Notes under the pieces: generated by a model
What the model was told of the DNA's origin: nothing
Seen by the model: the letters and a program-made list of their open reading frames with translations, nothing else
Database searches by the model: none
In this document: positions 32,665-43,829 of the stretch, in pieces
How the letters are laid out: each line of letters opens with the position of its first letter
How positions within the stretch are numbered: position 1 is the stretch's first letter
Translations under genes and position numbers: made by a program
Source: Gracilariopsis chorda
Lineage: Eukaryota > Rhodophyta > Florideophyceae > Gracilariales > Gracilariaceae
Direction: 5' to 3'
Length of the DNA stretch: 64,000 bases
Assembly (NCBI GenBank): GCA_003194525.1
Contig: NBIV01000004.1
Coordinates: 1 to 64,000 of the forward strand

Positions 32665-33432
32665 GACTACTATCTGGGAGACGTTGCGAAGGCGCCCTTG
32701 TTCAAAACAGCAGTGGCCAACTTGTTCGACGAATCCGGGACTTTTCTTTTCACGACGAACGAAGAGGAATGGATATACGGAGCTAACTTGTATGAAGCTC
32801 TTGATTTGTACGAAGTGTACGACGGTAGGTTCCCAGCACCGACGGAAAGGGTTACAAAGATAACCTTCTTCTTCTTCTTCTCGAAGGATAGCGACGTTGA
32901 CGCTTCGTGGTGTTCCTGAACGTGTTCCTGGGCGGGCCCAACGTGCGTCTCAAGCAATCCTTCCAAGCCAAATCATTCATACGGTGGACCCTACCCTTCG
33001 TAGATATACTGTATGTTTTGTCTTTAAACGGAATTGGAATTGTGTGCAGCCGCAGGTCTCCAGCGCATACACGTAGTGTGGTTGTTCATCTGCTGAACCC
33101 TTGCACTGCACAAATAATCTGCAGTGCTGGTTCTGCACCAGATAAATCAGAAACTCCGCTCCTCAGATCTCGTTTAGCAGGCCCTAACGGTGCCATCTAC
33201 CCTTCGTAGATACGATGTATAGTCCACCAAGGATGCGACTCTGCATTGCCTTGTTCATATTGTGACCGCTTTCTCAGGCCAGACTAACAATAAGCTTCCA
33301 TATCGCCTGTCGTATTCTATTTCACCGGCTTTTCGTTCCCTGCCATTGACTGCACGTTCGTGTTTGTATGCGGTACTGGGTAGTCTTTGCTCGGAGACCG
33401 AGTTTTGAACCGAGTGCTCCTCACCAATTGCA
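32665..33432. other. Spacer between DUF6737-like gene and CysRS
   Basis: About 770 bp that should hold two divergent promoters. Two similar CTACCCTTCGTAGATA stretches occur at 32990-33005 and 33198-33213. A plus-strand ORF at 32641-32919 ends in a low-complexity TTC run and is not supported. Confidence 0.35.
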
Positions 33433-35085
33433 ATGAATTCTTCTGTGCCCCCTGCATTTATATCGCCAATCCCTCTACGGCCAGGGTGCATGCCAGGGTG
33501 CATTGGATCGCGGGTCTTGCAGCTCACTGAGTCTCGTCGACATTCATACCACACACAGCGCCAGATTTTTCGAGCAAGGGTGTCTGTTCCCCACACAAAA
33601 GCGAGCAGCGACGAAGCCGTCTCTGTCGACAGTTTAGGAACCGAGAGCGAGCTAGTATTCTTCAATTCACTGACAAGACAAAAAGAGCCGTTTAAGACCG
33701 TAGAACCTGGCGTAGTGCGTTTCTACTCATGTGGACCCACAGTGTACGACTATGCCCACATTGGAAACTTTAGAGCGTTTCTCACATATGACGTTATCAA
33801 GCGCTGGTTAATATTCAAGGGATACACGGTACGCCATGTAATGAATCTTACAGACGTGGACGACAAAATCATTGCCCGCGTGCAACGCGAGAAATGCTCG
33901 GCTAAGGAGTTGACCGATCGATACTCGAATGCGTTCTTTGACGATTTGAAACTGCTCAACGTGATTCCAGCCGACCACTATCCGCGTGCCACACAGCACA
34001 TTGAACACATTGAAACGTTTGTAAACGGCTTGAAAAAGCGAGGCTATGCTTACGAAAGACAAGGTTCAACGTATTTCAGTGTTTCCAGCTTTAGCGATTA
34101 TGGTCGACTGGCTCAATTGGACCGCAGGCAATGTGAGAATGCCAGCGCATCGGATAGCGACGAATACGACAAGGACGATATCAGGGATTTTGCACTGTGG
34201 AAGACTTACAAACCGGAAGACGGAGATGTGTACTGGAACAACTCGTTAGGGAAGGGACGGCCAGGGTGGCACATCGAATGCTCTTGTATGGCAATGGAAT
34301 ACCTCGGATCTGAGCTAGACATTCACGCTGGTGGCATCGATCTGGTTTTTCCTCATCACGAAAACGAGATAGCGCAGTCGGAAGCGTTGACTGGCAAACA
34401 GTTCGCGTCGTTCTGGCTTCATAATGGCTTTGTGAATATTGACAACGAGAAAATGTCTAAGAGCCTCGGAAACTTCCGCACTCTGAGAGATATTGTGAAG
34501 AATCAAGATGACGCTCGCGCTTTTCGATACATGGTTGTAACTTCGCAATATCGCTCGGCACTTGCATTTACTGATAAGTGTCTGAAATCTGCTCGTAGCA
34601 CGATAAAGCGGTTGAATGCACTTCAGAAACGGCTGAGAGAAGCAGAGGGTGAGGGCGGAAAACGTGAGATGGAAGAAATTGTACGCAGCGCATCAGAGAA
34701 TTTTGTCAAGGGCATGGACGACGATCTCAACACACCCCGAGCCGCAGCTGCAATGTTCTCACTAGTGAACTCTGCAGAGAAGATGTTGAAGGCCGGGCGA
34801 ATAGGCAAGGACGCAGCCATGACGGCACTGGAGTGCCTCAACGATATGGATAAGCTTTTTGGTGTGTTCTACACTCCAGAGCTTGGTTTGGCTGGTGTGA
34901 GCTCTGAAGAAGCACAAGACACAGAAGCTCCTTTACAAGTTGTTCAACTTTTGGAACAGCGGGTAGAAGCTCGAAAAGCCAAGGACTTTGAGCGAGCGGA
35001 TCAAATACGAGATATGATAGCTGCGTCAGGCTTCTCGGTTGTCGACACACCGCAAGGGGCAAAACTGCAACGCGTTGAAAGTTAG
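33433..35085 (+). CDS. Cysteinyl-tRNA synthetase, organellar type
   Basis: 550 residues. It attaches cysteine to tRNA-Cys. The class I signatures are the HIGH box as HIGN (residues 109-112, after GPTVYDYA) and KMSKS at about 340 (EKMSKSLGN). Zinc ligands are suggested by Cys100, Cys in WHIECSC and HHEN. The core starts near residue 72 and is of compact bacterial or organellar size. The preceding 70 residues are Arg/Ser/His-rich and look like a mitochondrial and/or plastid presequence. The 3' end is convergent with SOF1, 98 bp apart. Intronless. Confidence 0.93.
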   Translation: MNSSVPPAFISPIPLRPGCMPGCIGSRVLQLTESRRHSYHTQRQIFRARVSVPHTKASSDEAVSVDSLGTESELVFFNSLTRQKEPFKTVEPGVVRFYSCGPTVYDYAHIGNFRAFLTYDVIKRWLIFKGYTVRHVMNLTDVDDKIIARVQREKCSAKELTDRYSNAFFDDLKLLNVIPADHYPRATQHIEHIETFVNGLKKRGYAYERQGSTYFSVSSFSDYGRLAQLDRRQCENASASDSDEYDKDDIRDFALWKTYKPEDGDVYWNNSLGKGRPGWHIECSCMAMEYLGSELDIHAGGIDLVFPHHENEIAQSEALTGKQFASFWLHNGFVNIDNEKMSKSLGNFRTLRDIVKNQDDARAFRYMVVTSQYRSALAFTDKCLKSARSTIKRLNALQKRLREAEGEGGKREMEEIVRSASENFVKGMDDDLNTPRAAAAMFSLVNSAEKMLKAGRIGKDAAMTALECLNDMDKLFGVFYTPELGLAGVSSEEAQDTEAPLQVVQLLEQRVEARKAKDFERADQIRDMIAASGFSVVDTPQGAKLQRVES

Positions 35086-35183
35086 AAGCGTGAAGAAAGA
35101 GTTATATGTGCACAGAAACGTGAGGATTGTTCAACTGTATAAAGCTATCGTGAAAAGGGGCAAGAAGTGTTTGCGACAAAGCA

Positions 35184-36551
35184 TTACTCCAGCTCTCGCA
35201 CAATATTTTTCTCGCGTTCCGTAACCTTCTTGGGTCGCTTGTCTGCTGCGGTGTGTCTGCGCACGTTTCTTTCCTTGCGTTGAGCACTCTTCTTGATGAT
35301 AGATTTTGTAAGCTGCATAGAGCGCACATGAGCGGGTACATGACGCTTCTTAGCGATTCGTCGTACCTCTGGTAATCCTTGATACCTCTCTATCAACTTA
35401 TCTGACATGTGGACCTTTTCACGTTCCGCTGCAAACAACGGTTTAAGTGGGCGACTTCGGTCGCTTTTCCATACACGAACATCGCCATCATCGCTTCCTG
35501 ATATAAGGTAGGACGCGTCTAGCGAGAAGGAGACCGCAAATACGCGTTGCATTCGCTTTGTATGGTAAATCTCTCTGCTTCTTCCCGCTGTGTAAGGGAA
35601 GATCCGTATGGTTTTGTCGTAACTTCCCGTGACAAACTCTTGACCTGTAGGGCTGAAATCAACGGACATGACGGCTGCAGTGTGGTCCTTGTGCACGGTG
35701 AGTGCACCTTTCGAAGTTAACTTTCGCATATCGTAAGTGTAACAATTGTGATCATCATTGGCAGTGACAAAGTTGAACGGTTCGATAGGGTTCCACGAAA
35801 TGTCATTTGTTCTCATTTTCAAGACGAGGCTTCGCACGGGCAGTTTTGCACGCACGTCGTAAAGAACGATGGAACGGTCAGAGGCGGCGGATGCCAGAAT
35901 TGAGGTTTCGACGGGATTCCATTGCACGCAGTGTAGTGAATCGATTGTGGTGGAGAGGGTTTGTATTGGAGCAGATCTGGTTTCATGCCATATTTGCACG
36001 ACGGAAGATGCTGTTGCGAACTGAGGTTGGGCATAATGGGCATGTATTGCCGCCAATGGGCCGGCATTGGCTTGATAGTTGTGTAGCTGGCTCTTCAAAG
36101 CGGGTTGTTGTTCATAGTCAGCATGGACGTTTGCCGAATGCACGAGCTTTGCATCGGTGCAGAAGAGAATACGTCTGGAATCATGCGAAAAAGTGACACC
36201 GCGCACAAAAGCGGGCGGTGTACAAGTGAGTTGAAAACGGGGGGAGTGAGTTGGTAAATGCCATAGCTTGAGCTCACCGTCCGCGGCTGCGGAGGCTAGG
36301 AGAGAGATATCGGTTCGAGAGCGGGCGAGACAGTAGACGCCGTCAACGTGGGACGGAGTGCAGGCGAATAGAAAAGGTCTGGCTAGTATGCGATTCAATT
36401 TGGCGGCTGTGACTGATCGATGGACGTCTAGCGGGTGTTGAGGGGGGTGTAGGGCTGGATTGACGTTTTTGGAGAAGCGGGCACGGTTCTGCGCACCGTC
36501 GTTGCGACCGGACCATTCTGCATCGGAGCGGGAGAGCACACGGATTTTCAT
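35184..36551 (-). CDS. SOF1: SOF1/DCAF13, WD-repeat protein of the U3 small-subunit processome
   Basis: 455 residues, close to the usual family length. N-terminal text (NVNPALHPPQHPLD) is followed by about seven WD40 repeats (about 65-370; for example FVTGSYDKTIRIFPY and LISGSDDGDVRVWKS). The family's conserved basic tail comes last: RYQGLPEVRRIAKKRHVP, then Lys/Arg-rich to the end. Sof1 binds U3 snoRNP and is needed for 18S rRNA processing in the nucleolus; the animal orthologue is also a CUL4 substrate receptor. The start is the first ATG with conserved text right after. It stands tail-to-tail with CysRS. Confidence 0.93.
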   Translation of the reverse strand: MKIRVLSRSDAEWSGRNDGAQNRARFSKNVNPALHPPQHPLDVHRSVTAAKLNRILARPFLFACTPSHVDGVYCLARSRTDISLLASAAADGELKLWHLPTHSPRFQLTCTPPAFVRGVTFSHDSRRILFCTDAKLVHSANVHADYEQQPALKSQLHNYQANAGPLAAIHAHYAQPQFATASSVVQIWHETRSAPIQTLSTTIDSLHCVQWNPVETSILASAASDRSIVLYDVRAKLPVRSLVLKMRTNDISWNPIEPFNFVTANDDHNCYTYDMRKLTSKGALTVHKDHTAAVMSVDFSPTGQEFVTGSYDKTIRIFPYTAGRSREIYHTKRMQRVFAVSFSLDASYLISGSDDGDVRVWKSDRSRPLKPLFAAEREKVHMSDKLIERYQGLPEVRRIAKKRHVPAHVRSMQLTKSIIKKSAQRKERNVRRHTAADKRPKKVTEREKNIVRELE

Positions 36552-38154
36552 TTGTTGGCGTGGTCTCTGTCCGCGCCGGGGTGTCGTTCTGCGAGAAGGA
36601 TGTGGGCGACGGCGGCGAGCTGCAGGCTGTAGGCCACAGTGCTCCCCGTAGGCCTGCTACAGGTAAGGGTTAAAGGGTTAGACCGCTAGCCGTTAAAGGG
36701 TTTAACCCTTAGCACTGGCACGGGTCTTGGCGGGGCAATAAAGGGTTAACAATTTTCAGTTTTTGACGGAAGCGGGCTGTCAGAAGGGCGATCAATTGGC
36801 GCATCAATTGGTGGATCAATTGATGCAACGATACTGTACGCTGACGGCTGGTATGACAAACGATTCAGCTACACGTAGTGTACAAAGGTACCAAAGGTAT
36901 CTAACTCTAGCTAGCCAGCTGCCAAAGTTGACTGCCAAGCTCGCCCCGCAGAGGTATAGGATACAGCACAGGCAAGCACCAATGAGAAGCGCACGCGAAA
37001 AGCGCCCACGTCACGCACTGCGATTTGTGAAAAGGCGCAAGTCTCCAACGGTACACAGCTTGACGTGGAGGAAACAGCGAGGCGTTTCTCCGTTGCACTC
37101 TTCCTCGAAGCGAGAAAAAGGATTTGCACTGACGCTGGCAGCGTCCCAACCGCGAAAGGTGGCTCCCTCTAGCCCTCGCCATGCCCGAGCATTTACAAAC
37201 TCACAACAGGGAACGCACGCCTTACAATGATGATATCATACACATGCACTGCACTTGCGCAGCGCCAAAGGGCGGCGCGCAATGCTGAGTAATGTGCAGT
37301 GGTGCCCATTCCAAGTGGGCACGCGCAACTCCACAATCGGTAGCCTTGTATCACTCATGCGCCTTAAGCTGACACATGCAGCGGCACACGCACCAAAAGT
37401 TACTGATAACAGCCTCTCCCCGTCACGCACCGCTACAAATAAATGCACGTCCCATCCAAAAAGAAGATGAACCACAGCTCCGCACGCTGTACCGCTGGCT
37501 GAGCGCCAGCAATTCCTCCTCCGTGATCCGCAGCACAAGCAGCCAGCTCAATGAACAGCGTGCATCGCACCACTATGACATTTCACGCCTGTGGCCGCAT
37601 ATAAGAACGCGCTGCACTTGCAACCCTCGTAACGGCAGCTTGGAATCAATTGATTCCCTTCCGCCCCCCCCCCCCCCCCTTCCTTTCACACCGCCACACA
37701 CAAGTCCTGACCCTTCACAGAACAAAAAACCCTGCAAGCGAGCAGCAGCGCATCGAGATATGCATCCCGATATGCATCCCGCGTCACCTGTCCCTCGTCC
37801 AACTAGCGAACAATGAAAAAACCCCAAAATCAGCACGGCGAATGGAAGCACACAGCACGCAGCGAGATACGCCTCCGCACAGAAAAGGCGCACGTCGCCA
37901 TACGCGGAATGGCTGTGTGTGGCTGACAAAAGCTGCCATCGGATCAAACAGCGCGAAAAAGACACCCCACCGCCAAAATAAACAACTCTCCCTCCCCGCA
38001 CAGAAATACGCTCCCCCGTACCGCACCCCCCCCACCCCCGCAAAAGCCCAAAAAAAAAAAAGACAACAGTGTACAAGACTCACCATAAAAACTGAACACA
38101 TACAACAACAACGAGAAAAATAAATAAAAAGGAGACAACAAAAATCCACTACTG
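36552..38154. other. Spacer between SOF1 start and the homeodomain gene end
   Basis: No supported gene. It contains an AAGGGTT/AACCCTT palindrome cluster at 36664-36750, repeated CAATTG boxes near 36791-36822, a C-run at 37664-37679 and a repeated GATATGCATCCC. These may be promoter elements of SOF1 or simple repeats. Confidence 0.4.
36664..36750. repeat. Cluster of AAGGGTTA / TAACCCTT motifs upstream of SOF1
   Basis: The motif AAAGGGTTA or its complement occurs several times. One palindrome reads AAAGGGTTTAACCCTT, followed by AGCACTG. It lies about 110-200 bp upstream of the SOF1 start codon, so it is a candidate promoter element. Confidence 0.5.
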
Positions 38155-40137
38155 TTACACCATACCCATCAGTTTCACGTACCTCTGCGCCTCCTTGAGA
38201 GATCTCAGTCGATTGCCATCAGGCGCCACGTACACCATTTGCGCACCTCCCCCACCGCTGGTCATGCTCCCAACTCGCCAGCCCTCCGGCAATCCATCCG
38301 GTCCAGACCCGTCCACCACCACGCTCTTCGCCCTCTTCCTACCCCTACCCTCTCCCTTCCCTTCCCCACCAGCCCGTCGTTTCTTCCCACAAACCGGGTG
38401 CGTAACGCTCAGTCCAACGCTTTTCCTCACCACAGCCAAAGGCGGCTTCTTCTTCACCACCCAGTGCTCCCCACCTCGCCAAATCTGATACGGTCTCAAC
38501 AAATGACGACGCACCCACTCCACATCGCCATTCTCAAAACTCACTTGATATCCCTTTCGAATCACCAAAGTCTGAATCACCCCAACAAACCACCCTCCCT
38601 CCCTCAACACCTCCACGGCGTCCCCAATATCCGGCCTCCAATCCTCTTGCTCCGGTGCGGCGGGACGGATGCGCTTTGCCAAAACCTCTTCCTGAATCCC
38701 TTCCCCATTCTTTCCCATCCCTCCGTACTCATACTGCACCACGTAGCAAATGCGCGCCGCAGCCGGCGTAGGCGATGCCACAGGCGATCGAACAGTGCGT
38801 GGAGACTCATCTCCATCAGCTTCTTGTTTATCCTCCTCCTCGTCCACACAAACCGAAACCACTGCAGCATCACCCAGAGAGATCTCTCCAGGAGCCCTTG
38901 AGATCACAACGGCAGAATACCAAGAACGACAGATACCCTTGCTAGTGTCCATAACCTCTATACGATCACCATTGGCGTACTCGCGTTGAGAGAATACTCG
39001 AGGGGTGGGTGGAACGAATCGCGCCCTTGGGCGACGAGGAGTAAGTGGTGTCGAAGGTTCATTACCTTGCCCCACATTACGAACAGACTGTGAATAGCCG
39101 CCAGTCAAAGTGAGCTTGGAGCGAGCATCAGTAGCGCCCACTGCACCAGAGCGTCCAAGCGCAGCACATCGGCGCGGCGACAGTTCACGCGCAGTAACAC
39201 CAGCATGTCCCTGAGGAAGCGGTTTGTTGACGACACGGCCGGCACCAGGAACAGTGTTGTCTGGAATAGAGCTGACAGCGGGGGGAGCGGCAGAGGCGTT
39301 TGAGGAAGAGTTGAGGGTTGTTGAAGCAGCTGAGCCTCTTAAAGCAAGTTCAGCCATACAAGTAGCGGCGGCGACTTCCTCCTGCTTCTGTTTTGCTGCG
39401 GCGGCGGCGGCACGTCTCTTAGCGGCTGCGGCTGCCTTTTCAGCTTTTTTATGCGGCACTCTTGCTCGACGATTCTTGAACCACAGCACGGCTGATTGAA
39501 AGGGCATGTCGATTGCACTGGCCAATTGTTGAAGTTCTGCTGATGACGGGGATGGGTTTGTATCGAACTTGGCGAGGAGGTGGGTGAGTTGAGCTGGAGA
39601 AGCTCGGTAGCGACGTTGCTTAGGACGCCGTTGTGTAGGATTTGAAGATGATGAGGTTGTTGTTGTTGTGGTTGTTGTTGGTGTTGTTGTTGTTGGTGTT
39701 GGTGTTGTTGTGGCTGCGGCCGTGGGGTTGTGTTGCTGTTGTTGTTGTTGTTGGTGCTGCTTGTGCTGAGTTTGTTGATTTGTCGGAGTTGATAGTGCGG
39801 TGGGAGGACGTGTTAGTTGTTGCATTGCAGGTGCTGTAGACAGAGAAGGTTTGTTCGAAGGGGAGCGATTGGTCGGGGCGAGGTGGGGTTGCCGAGAAGA
39901 AGGTAACGGCTTTGGAGCCGAAGAGAGCGGTTGCGCATTGGCCAGCGAAGCGGCGGTAGCCAAAGCGCCCAACGAAAGGGCGGCGGCGCGAGTGGAGGGA
40001 GAAGGCGGAGCATGTGGTCTCACCAAGGGAAGCGGCTGGAGCACGGGCAAGTTGAAGCGCGGCGACGCAACAGACGAGGCGGCGGTGGCGGCGGTGGCGA
40101 TGTGGGGCGGTGACGAAGACGGAGGCGAAGCGGTCAT
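38155..40137 (-). CDS. Homeodomain - tandem Agenet (Tudor-like) - MBD protein
   Basis: 660 residues from ATG 40137; an upstream in-frame Met at 40254 is less likely (Pro-rich, GC-biased leader). In order: a low-complexity Ala/Thr/Gln/Asn N-terminus; an atypical homeodomain (RRYRASPAQLTHLLAKFD ... VLWFKNRRARVP) at about 175-235; a Lys/Ala stretch; two Agenet-like modules (GDRIEVMDTSKG...VQYEYGG, then IGDAVEVLREGGWFVG...LRPYQIW) at about 400-575; and an MBD-like end (GLPEGWRVGS ... YVAPDGNRLRSLKEAQRYV). It should bind DNA and read chromatin marks in the nucleus. I know plant homeodomain proteins with Tudor-like domains, but not this triple combination. Confidence 0.78.
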   Translation of the reverse strand: MTASPPSSSPPHIATAATAASSVASPRFNLPVLQPLPLVRPHAPPSPSTRAAALSLGALATAASLANAQPLSSAPKPLPSSRQPHLAPTNRSPSNKPSLSTAPAMQQLTRPPTALSTPTNQQTQHKQHQQQQQQQHNPTAAATTTPTPTTTTPTTTTTTTTSSSSNPTQRRPKQRRYRASPAQLTHLLAKFDTNPSPSSAELQQLASAIDMPFQSAVLWFKNRRARVPHKKAEKAAAAAKRRAAAAAAKQKQEEVAAATCMAELALRGSAASTTLNSSSNASAAPPAVSSIPDNTVPGAGRVVNKPLPQGHAGVTARELSPRRCAALGRSGAVGATDARSKLTLTGGYSQSVRNVGQGNEPSTPLTPRRPRARFVPPTPRVFSQREYANGDRIEVMDTSKGICRSWYSAVVISRAPGEISLGDAAVVSVCVDEEEDKQEADGDESPRTVRSPVASPTPAAARICYVVQYEYGGMGKNGEGIQEEVLAKRIRPAAPEQEDWRPDIGDAVEVLREGGWFVGVIQTLVIRKGYQVSFENGDVEWVRRHLLRPYQIWRGGEHWVVKKKPPLAVVRKSVGLSVTHPVCGKKRRAGGEGKGEGRGRKRAKSVVVDGSGPDGLPEGWRVGSMTSGGGGAQMVYVAPDGNRLRSLKEAQRYVKLMGMV

Positions 40138-40908
40138 GACCAAGATACAGGCGCGAAGCGAGTGGAAGCGGGGGGGGGGGGGATGCGAAGGAGGGGGGCG
40201 ACAAGATAGCGTTGGGGGGGGGGGCGTGAGCGAGAAGGAGAGGTGGAGCAGCAATGAGATGTGAGGTGGGTATGTGAGGCGGTGGCGGGCAGGGCGGGGG
40301 TAGCGAGCCCTTTTTGAGCGGTGATCAACGCATTAATGCAAACGCAACAAGGCGACGGGGCACACAATGCGCGCTCACGTCGCAGCGCGCAAATAAATCG
40401 GGCGCAAAAAAACGGGCGCACAAAAGGCGCGGAGCGAGAGCGAACCAAAGAGAGGCAGCGCGCGCGCGCGCGCGCGCGCCACGCAAGCGCAAACCGGCGT
40501 CTGGAGCGTGCATTGCAACAGCACGGCACGCGCTCAAACAAAATGCATTTGGGCGCGCGCGCGCGCGCGCACACGGCCGTCACGCTGCCCCGTGCCGCGC
40601 AAAAAGGCGCGCCGCGCGTCCCACCATCACAGAACAACAGCTTCAATGTCAGCCAAAAGTGGCCATTTAAAACACGCTACTCAACTCCAAAAATGTCAAC
40701 AAAACAATCTCTTTGAATTTTCAAAACGCCAAACTGTCCCAAGCCCGCCTGCCCGCCTCCCTCTCTCCGCCACATTCCTCCACAACACCAAAAGCTCGGA
40801 TCGAAAAACAAATGCCAACCTGTACACACAGAGCAATCACGAAAACAAAAAAAAAAAACAAAAAAAAAACAAAAAAAACAAAAAAAAACAAAAAAAAAGA
40901 CCTCCCGC
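40138..40908. other. Spacer with alternating CG tracts and A-rich repeats
   Basis: No gene. It holds G-runs (about 40169-40225), two (CG)n tracts (40460-40480 and 40554-40570) able to form Z-DNA, and an A-rich AAAAAAAAC repeat (40845-40900) at the 3' end of the PRONE gene. Confidence 0.6.
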
Positions 40909-43725
40909 TCAGCTGCGCCCCTTGGCCTTGCCGCGCGTACTCTTCTTGCCCCCGCGCGCCCGCTTACGCGCCTCCTCGTTCGCCTCCAACAGCTCCTTGA
41001 TGCGCGTAAGCAGCCGGTATGCGCGCGACTCCAGCGCCCGCGAGTACGCCTCCAGCCCCGCCAGCCCCATGTCCTCGTTGTGATGAATCTTGGCCATGTC
41101 CAGTTCCGTGTGCTGCATCGTGGGCCTTCCCGATAACAAATAAACAAAACACAAAACACTTCAGTCAGTCCCTGCCAAAACAAATACAATACTACAAAAA
41201 CAAAAACAATATACGTACCATTCGCGGCGCAGCTCACGGATCGCGTTTTGACACCGTCGAAACGCCGTCATCGCCTGATGAAACCGTTCGCCCCGAATAT
41301 CAAACGTCCGACTAAGGAACGATTGATTCGACGTCTTCGCCTCCCAAATCAGCGCAACCTTTTCCAAGCTCGACGTAATCTCCTTCGCCGAATCCTTGTG
41401 CCACAGATTCCGGTCCTTCAGATAGTCCGATACCTTGAACATGCCCCACGTCGTCAACCCCTCCTTCAGCTCTCGCGGGATCAGTGATCGCGCATGCTTC
41501 GGCAGCGTTTCAACAAATGATTGCGGTACCGGGATCATCTTCATCACGTCCACGTTGATTTCGTGGCAGATCTTGAACACTCCCCGCATCTCCTTCTCAG
41601 CCTCCTCAACAATGCGACAAACCTCACTTGGTAGTCCGCCCTTCTTCACCACGGGCACTTTCACCCACCATCTCCGCGTAGCTCGTCCTCCATTCCCACC
41701 GTCCCCACTAGTCTCTCGATCCACATATTCCACATGTCCCAGCAGTGCCGCAAACGACACCATCGTTTTACGCACGCTACGGTCACATCGTTCCAACGCC
41801 GGCAGGTGCTTTTCAATATCCTCACGAAGTTTGTATCCAACTCCAGGTCTCATAACCTTAATCTCCTGAATCATGGGTAACAAAACTTCCAGTTCCGTCG
41901 CCCACCGATGTTCCAATTCTGCCGACAGCGGTTCAAGTCGTTTCAACTCTCCAAACGTATTCGCATTCAGCGCCGTAATGTGCATTTCCAGTGCACGCGC
42001 CATGCCAAGATGCTTTCGCTTCACCGTAAAGTTATTCAGACATTCCTTCATAACGTCCATGCGTTGGAACATATCCGCCACACGTTCCCTGGAAATCGAG
42101 CTAGAAGACGCTCGCACCGCGCTGCGAGACACGGGTCGATTCAGGCTGTTCCGGTGCGCCTGCGCAGTGGCAGAAATACCGCTGATACCACCCCCGCGCG
42201 CAGCTTCTGGCACCGCCAGTGGCTTCTCGTTCGAGTAGTCCGGATACGGAGTCCGTTGCAGAGCATACTGCTGTTCTTGTTGCTCCTTTTGATCATGCGC
42301 CTCAGCAGCCGCATGGCGCTTGGGGGATGACGAAGAAGGCAGCGCTCTACCACCAACGCGTCGATCCGCGGCAGCGGCACCACCAACAGCCGAACTGTCA
42401 GCGCCACCACCACGCGATGCAGACACGACCGGTGGCGGAGGAGCCGGTCGAGAAGGTGGCGCAAGTTCCTCTGCCCGCACTTTGTGCGCGTCATGTGCAC
42501 GCGAGTGCTGTTTCACACCTCCGCGTTCAAAAGCCGGACCAGAAGAACAAACATCTTCAACCTGCTTACCAGCGACAGAATCGTCCTCTGCGAGCGGCTG
42601 AGCGAGCTCTTCGTCCTCCACCTCATCGTCGTCCTCAAGATCATCTCCAAAAGCCTCTCGAATAACGCCACAACGGTGCGTATACATCTTGATAATTTCA
42701 TACACCTCCGCGCCCTCCTCCTCCGACAAGAACGGGATAAGCTTATAATACAAGTCAACCACGCCACAATACAGTTCACAAGCCGCTACATATTCATCAT
42801 TTTCATCGAGTTGAACCGCCTGTTCGGCAGTTTTCTGCGCTTCATCTCGCAGTTGATTGATGTAGAGCTCGGCGGCCCCCCAGTCGCTATCCGCGCCCTC
42901 AACGACAACTTGAGTTTGTTGCTGCGGATCAGTCTCAAGCACACTAGTAGGGGAAGGGCGTTTGTCAAGGGCAGGTGCGGAATCGCCAGCACGAGCGAGT
43001 TGATGTTGCGTACGTGGCGGAGGGTCCGGCGTGACGTTAACGCCCTGTACAACATCATGTTGCACGCGTTTCGAAAGGATTTCACGCACGCTCTGATCAG
43101 CGGTAAGAGCGGCGTCCGCAGCTGCAGCAAGTGGTTTAGCGGCTGCGACATAAGATTCCAATCGACCAGGGTCAGTCTTAGGGATGAGACGATGAACATC
43201 AGCCGAGGCGGATCCAAAGGTATCGACCGAATCAACAGGTGGTTGATTAGAGATCGCATTTTGGAAGCGTGGTTGATGATCAACTCGTTGCAGATCACGT
43301 TCCTGCAGCGGCACACGATCCCGTTCGCGCGGTAAAGAAGTAGCTGCAGCAGACCATTTCTCAATTAAAGAGCCGACATTAGCCGGTGCAGGCGGGGTTG
43401 AAGCGCGATGTGGGGAAGCGGATGAAGAAGAACGTGACATTCGTTCGCGCTGCTGTTTGCTCGCGTTCAGAAACGCGGCGAGTTCAGCTCGGGTGCTATC
43501 AGCCGGCGCGTGCTTATCATTTCGAGCGGGCTGTTTCTTAGACGGCGTAACCGGGGCAGAGGCAGGTGCCGGGGAAAGATTGGCGCAAGTTTGCTGCGGG
43601 GAGTCGAGCGGAGCTTCAAATTGCTTTCGAATAGAACGCACAGAGCGTTTAGGGGGGGCAGGTTGCGCAACGGAGGCGCGCGACGGGGTGCGACGCTCGC
43701 CGGGAAGAAGGTGGCTGCCGTACAT
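40909..43725 (-). CDS. PRONE-domain Rho/ROP guanine nucleotide exchange factor (two exons)
   Basis: Join of 41219-43725 and 40909-41125; the 93-nt intron 41126-41218 starts GTACGT. It gives 907 residues. The first 540 are mostly disordered, with a helical acidic stretch near 375-440. The PRONE-like domain spans about 545-890: LEPLSAELEHRWATELEVLL, HLPALERCDRSVRKTM, RWWVKVPVVKKGGL, PVPQSFVETLPKHARSLI, then across the splice REW-PTMQ and EAYSRALESRAYRLLTRI. Each block lines up with plant RopGEF text. Without splicing the last conserved block is lost. PRONE proteins load GTP onto Rho/ROP GTPases at the plasma membrane to direct polar growth. An in-frame Met at 43989 lies upstream; I prefer MYGSHLL at 43725. 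Confidence 0.83.
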
Positions 43726-43829
43726 AAGGGATGACGGGGACGGAAAGGGGAGGGAAGGGGGGGGAAAAGTGACGGTCAATACGAGATGCGCAGGGTGGGC
43801 GGAGAAGACGGCGGACGACGGAGCGCGGG

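Noticed and set aside
32641..32919. 92-aa plus-strand ORF (MYEAEFVHDYYL...)
   Set aside because: Its first part looks protein-like, but it overlaps the DUF6737-like start on the other strand and ends in a TTC low-complexity run. No family or splice structure could be shown.
36664..36750. Telomere-like repeats (AGGGTTA)
   Set aside because: Copies are irregular and in both orientations within gene-rich sequence; not a telomere array.
36763..37230. 155-aa ORF upstream of SOF1
   Set aside because: Built partly from CAATTG repeats and Arg/Lys-rich text; lies in the presumed SOF1 promoter.
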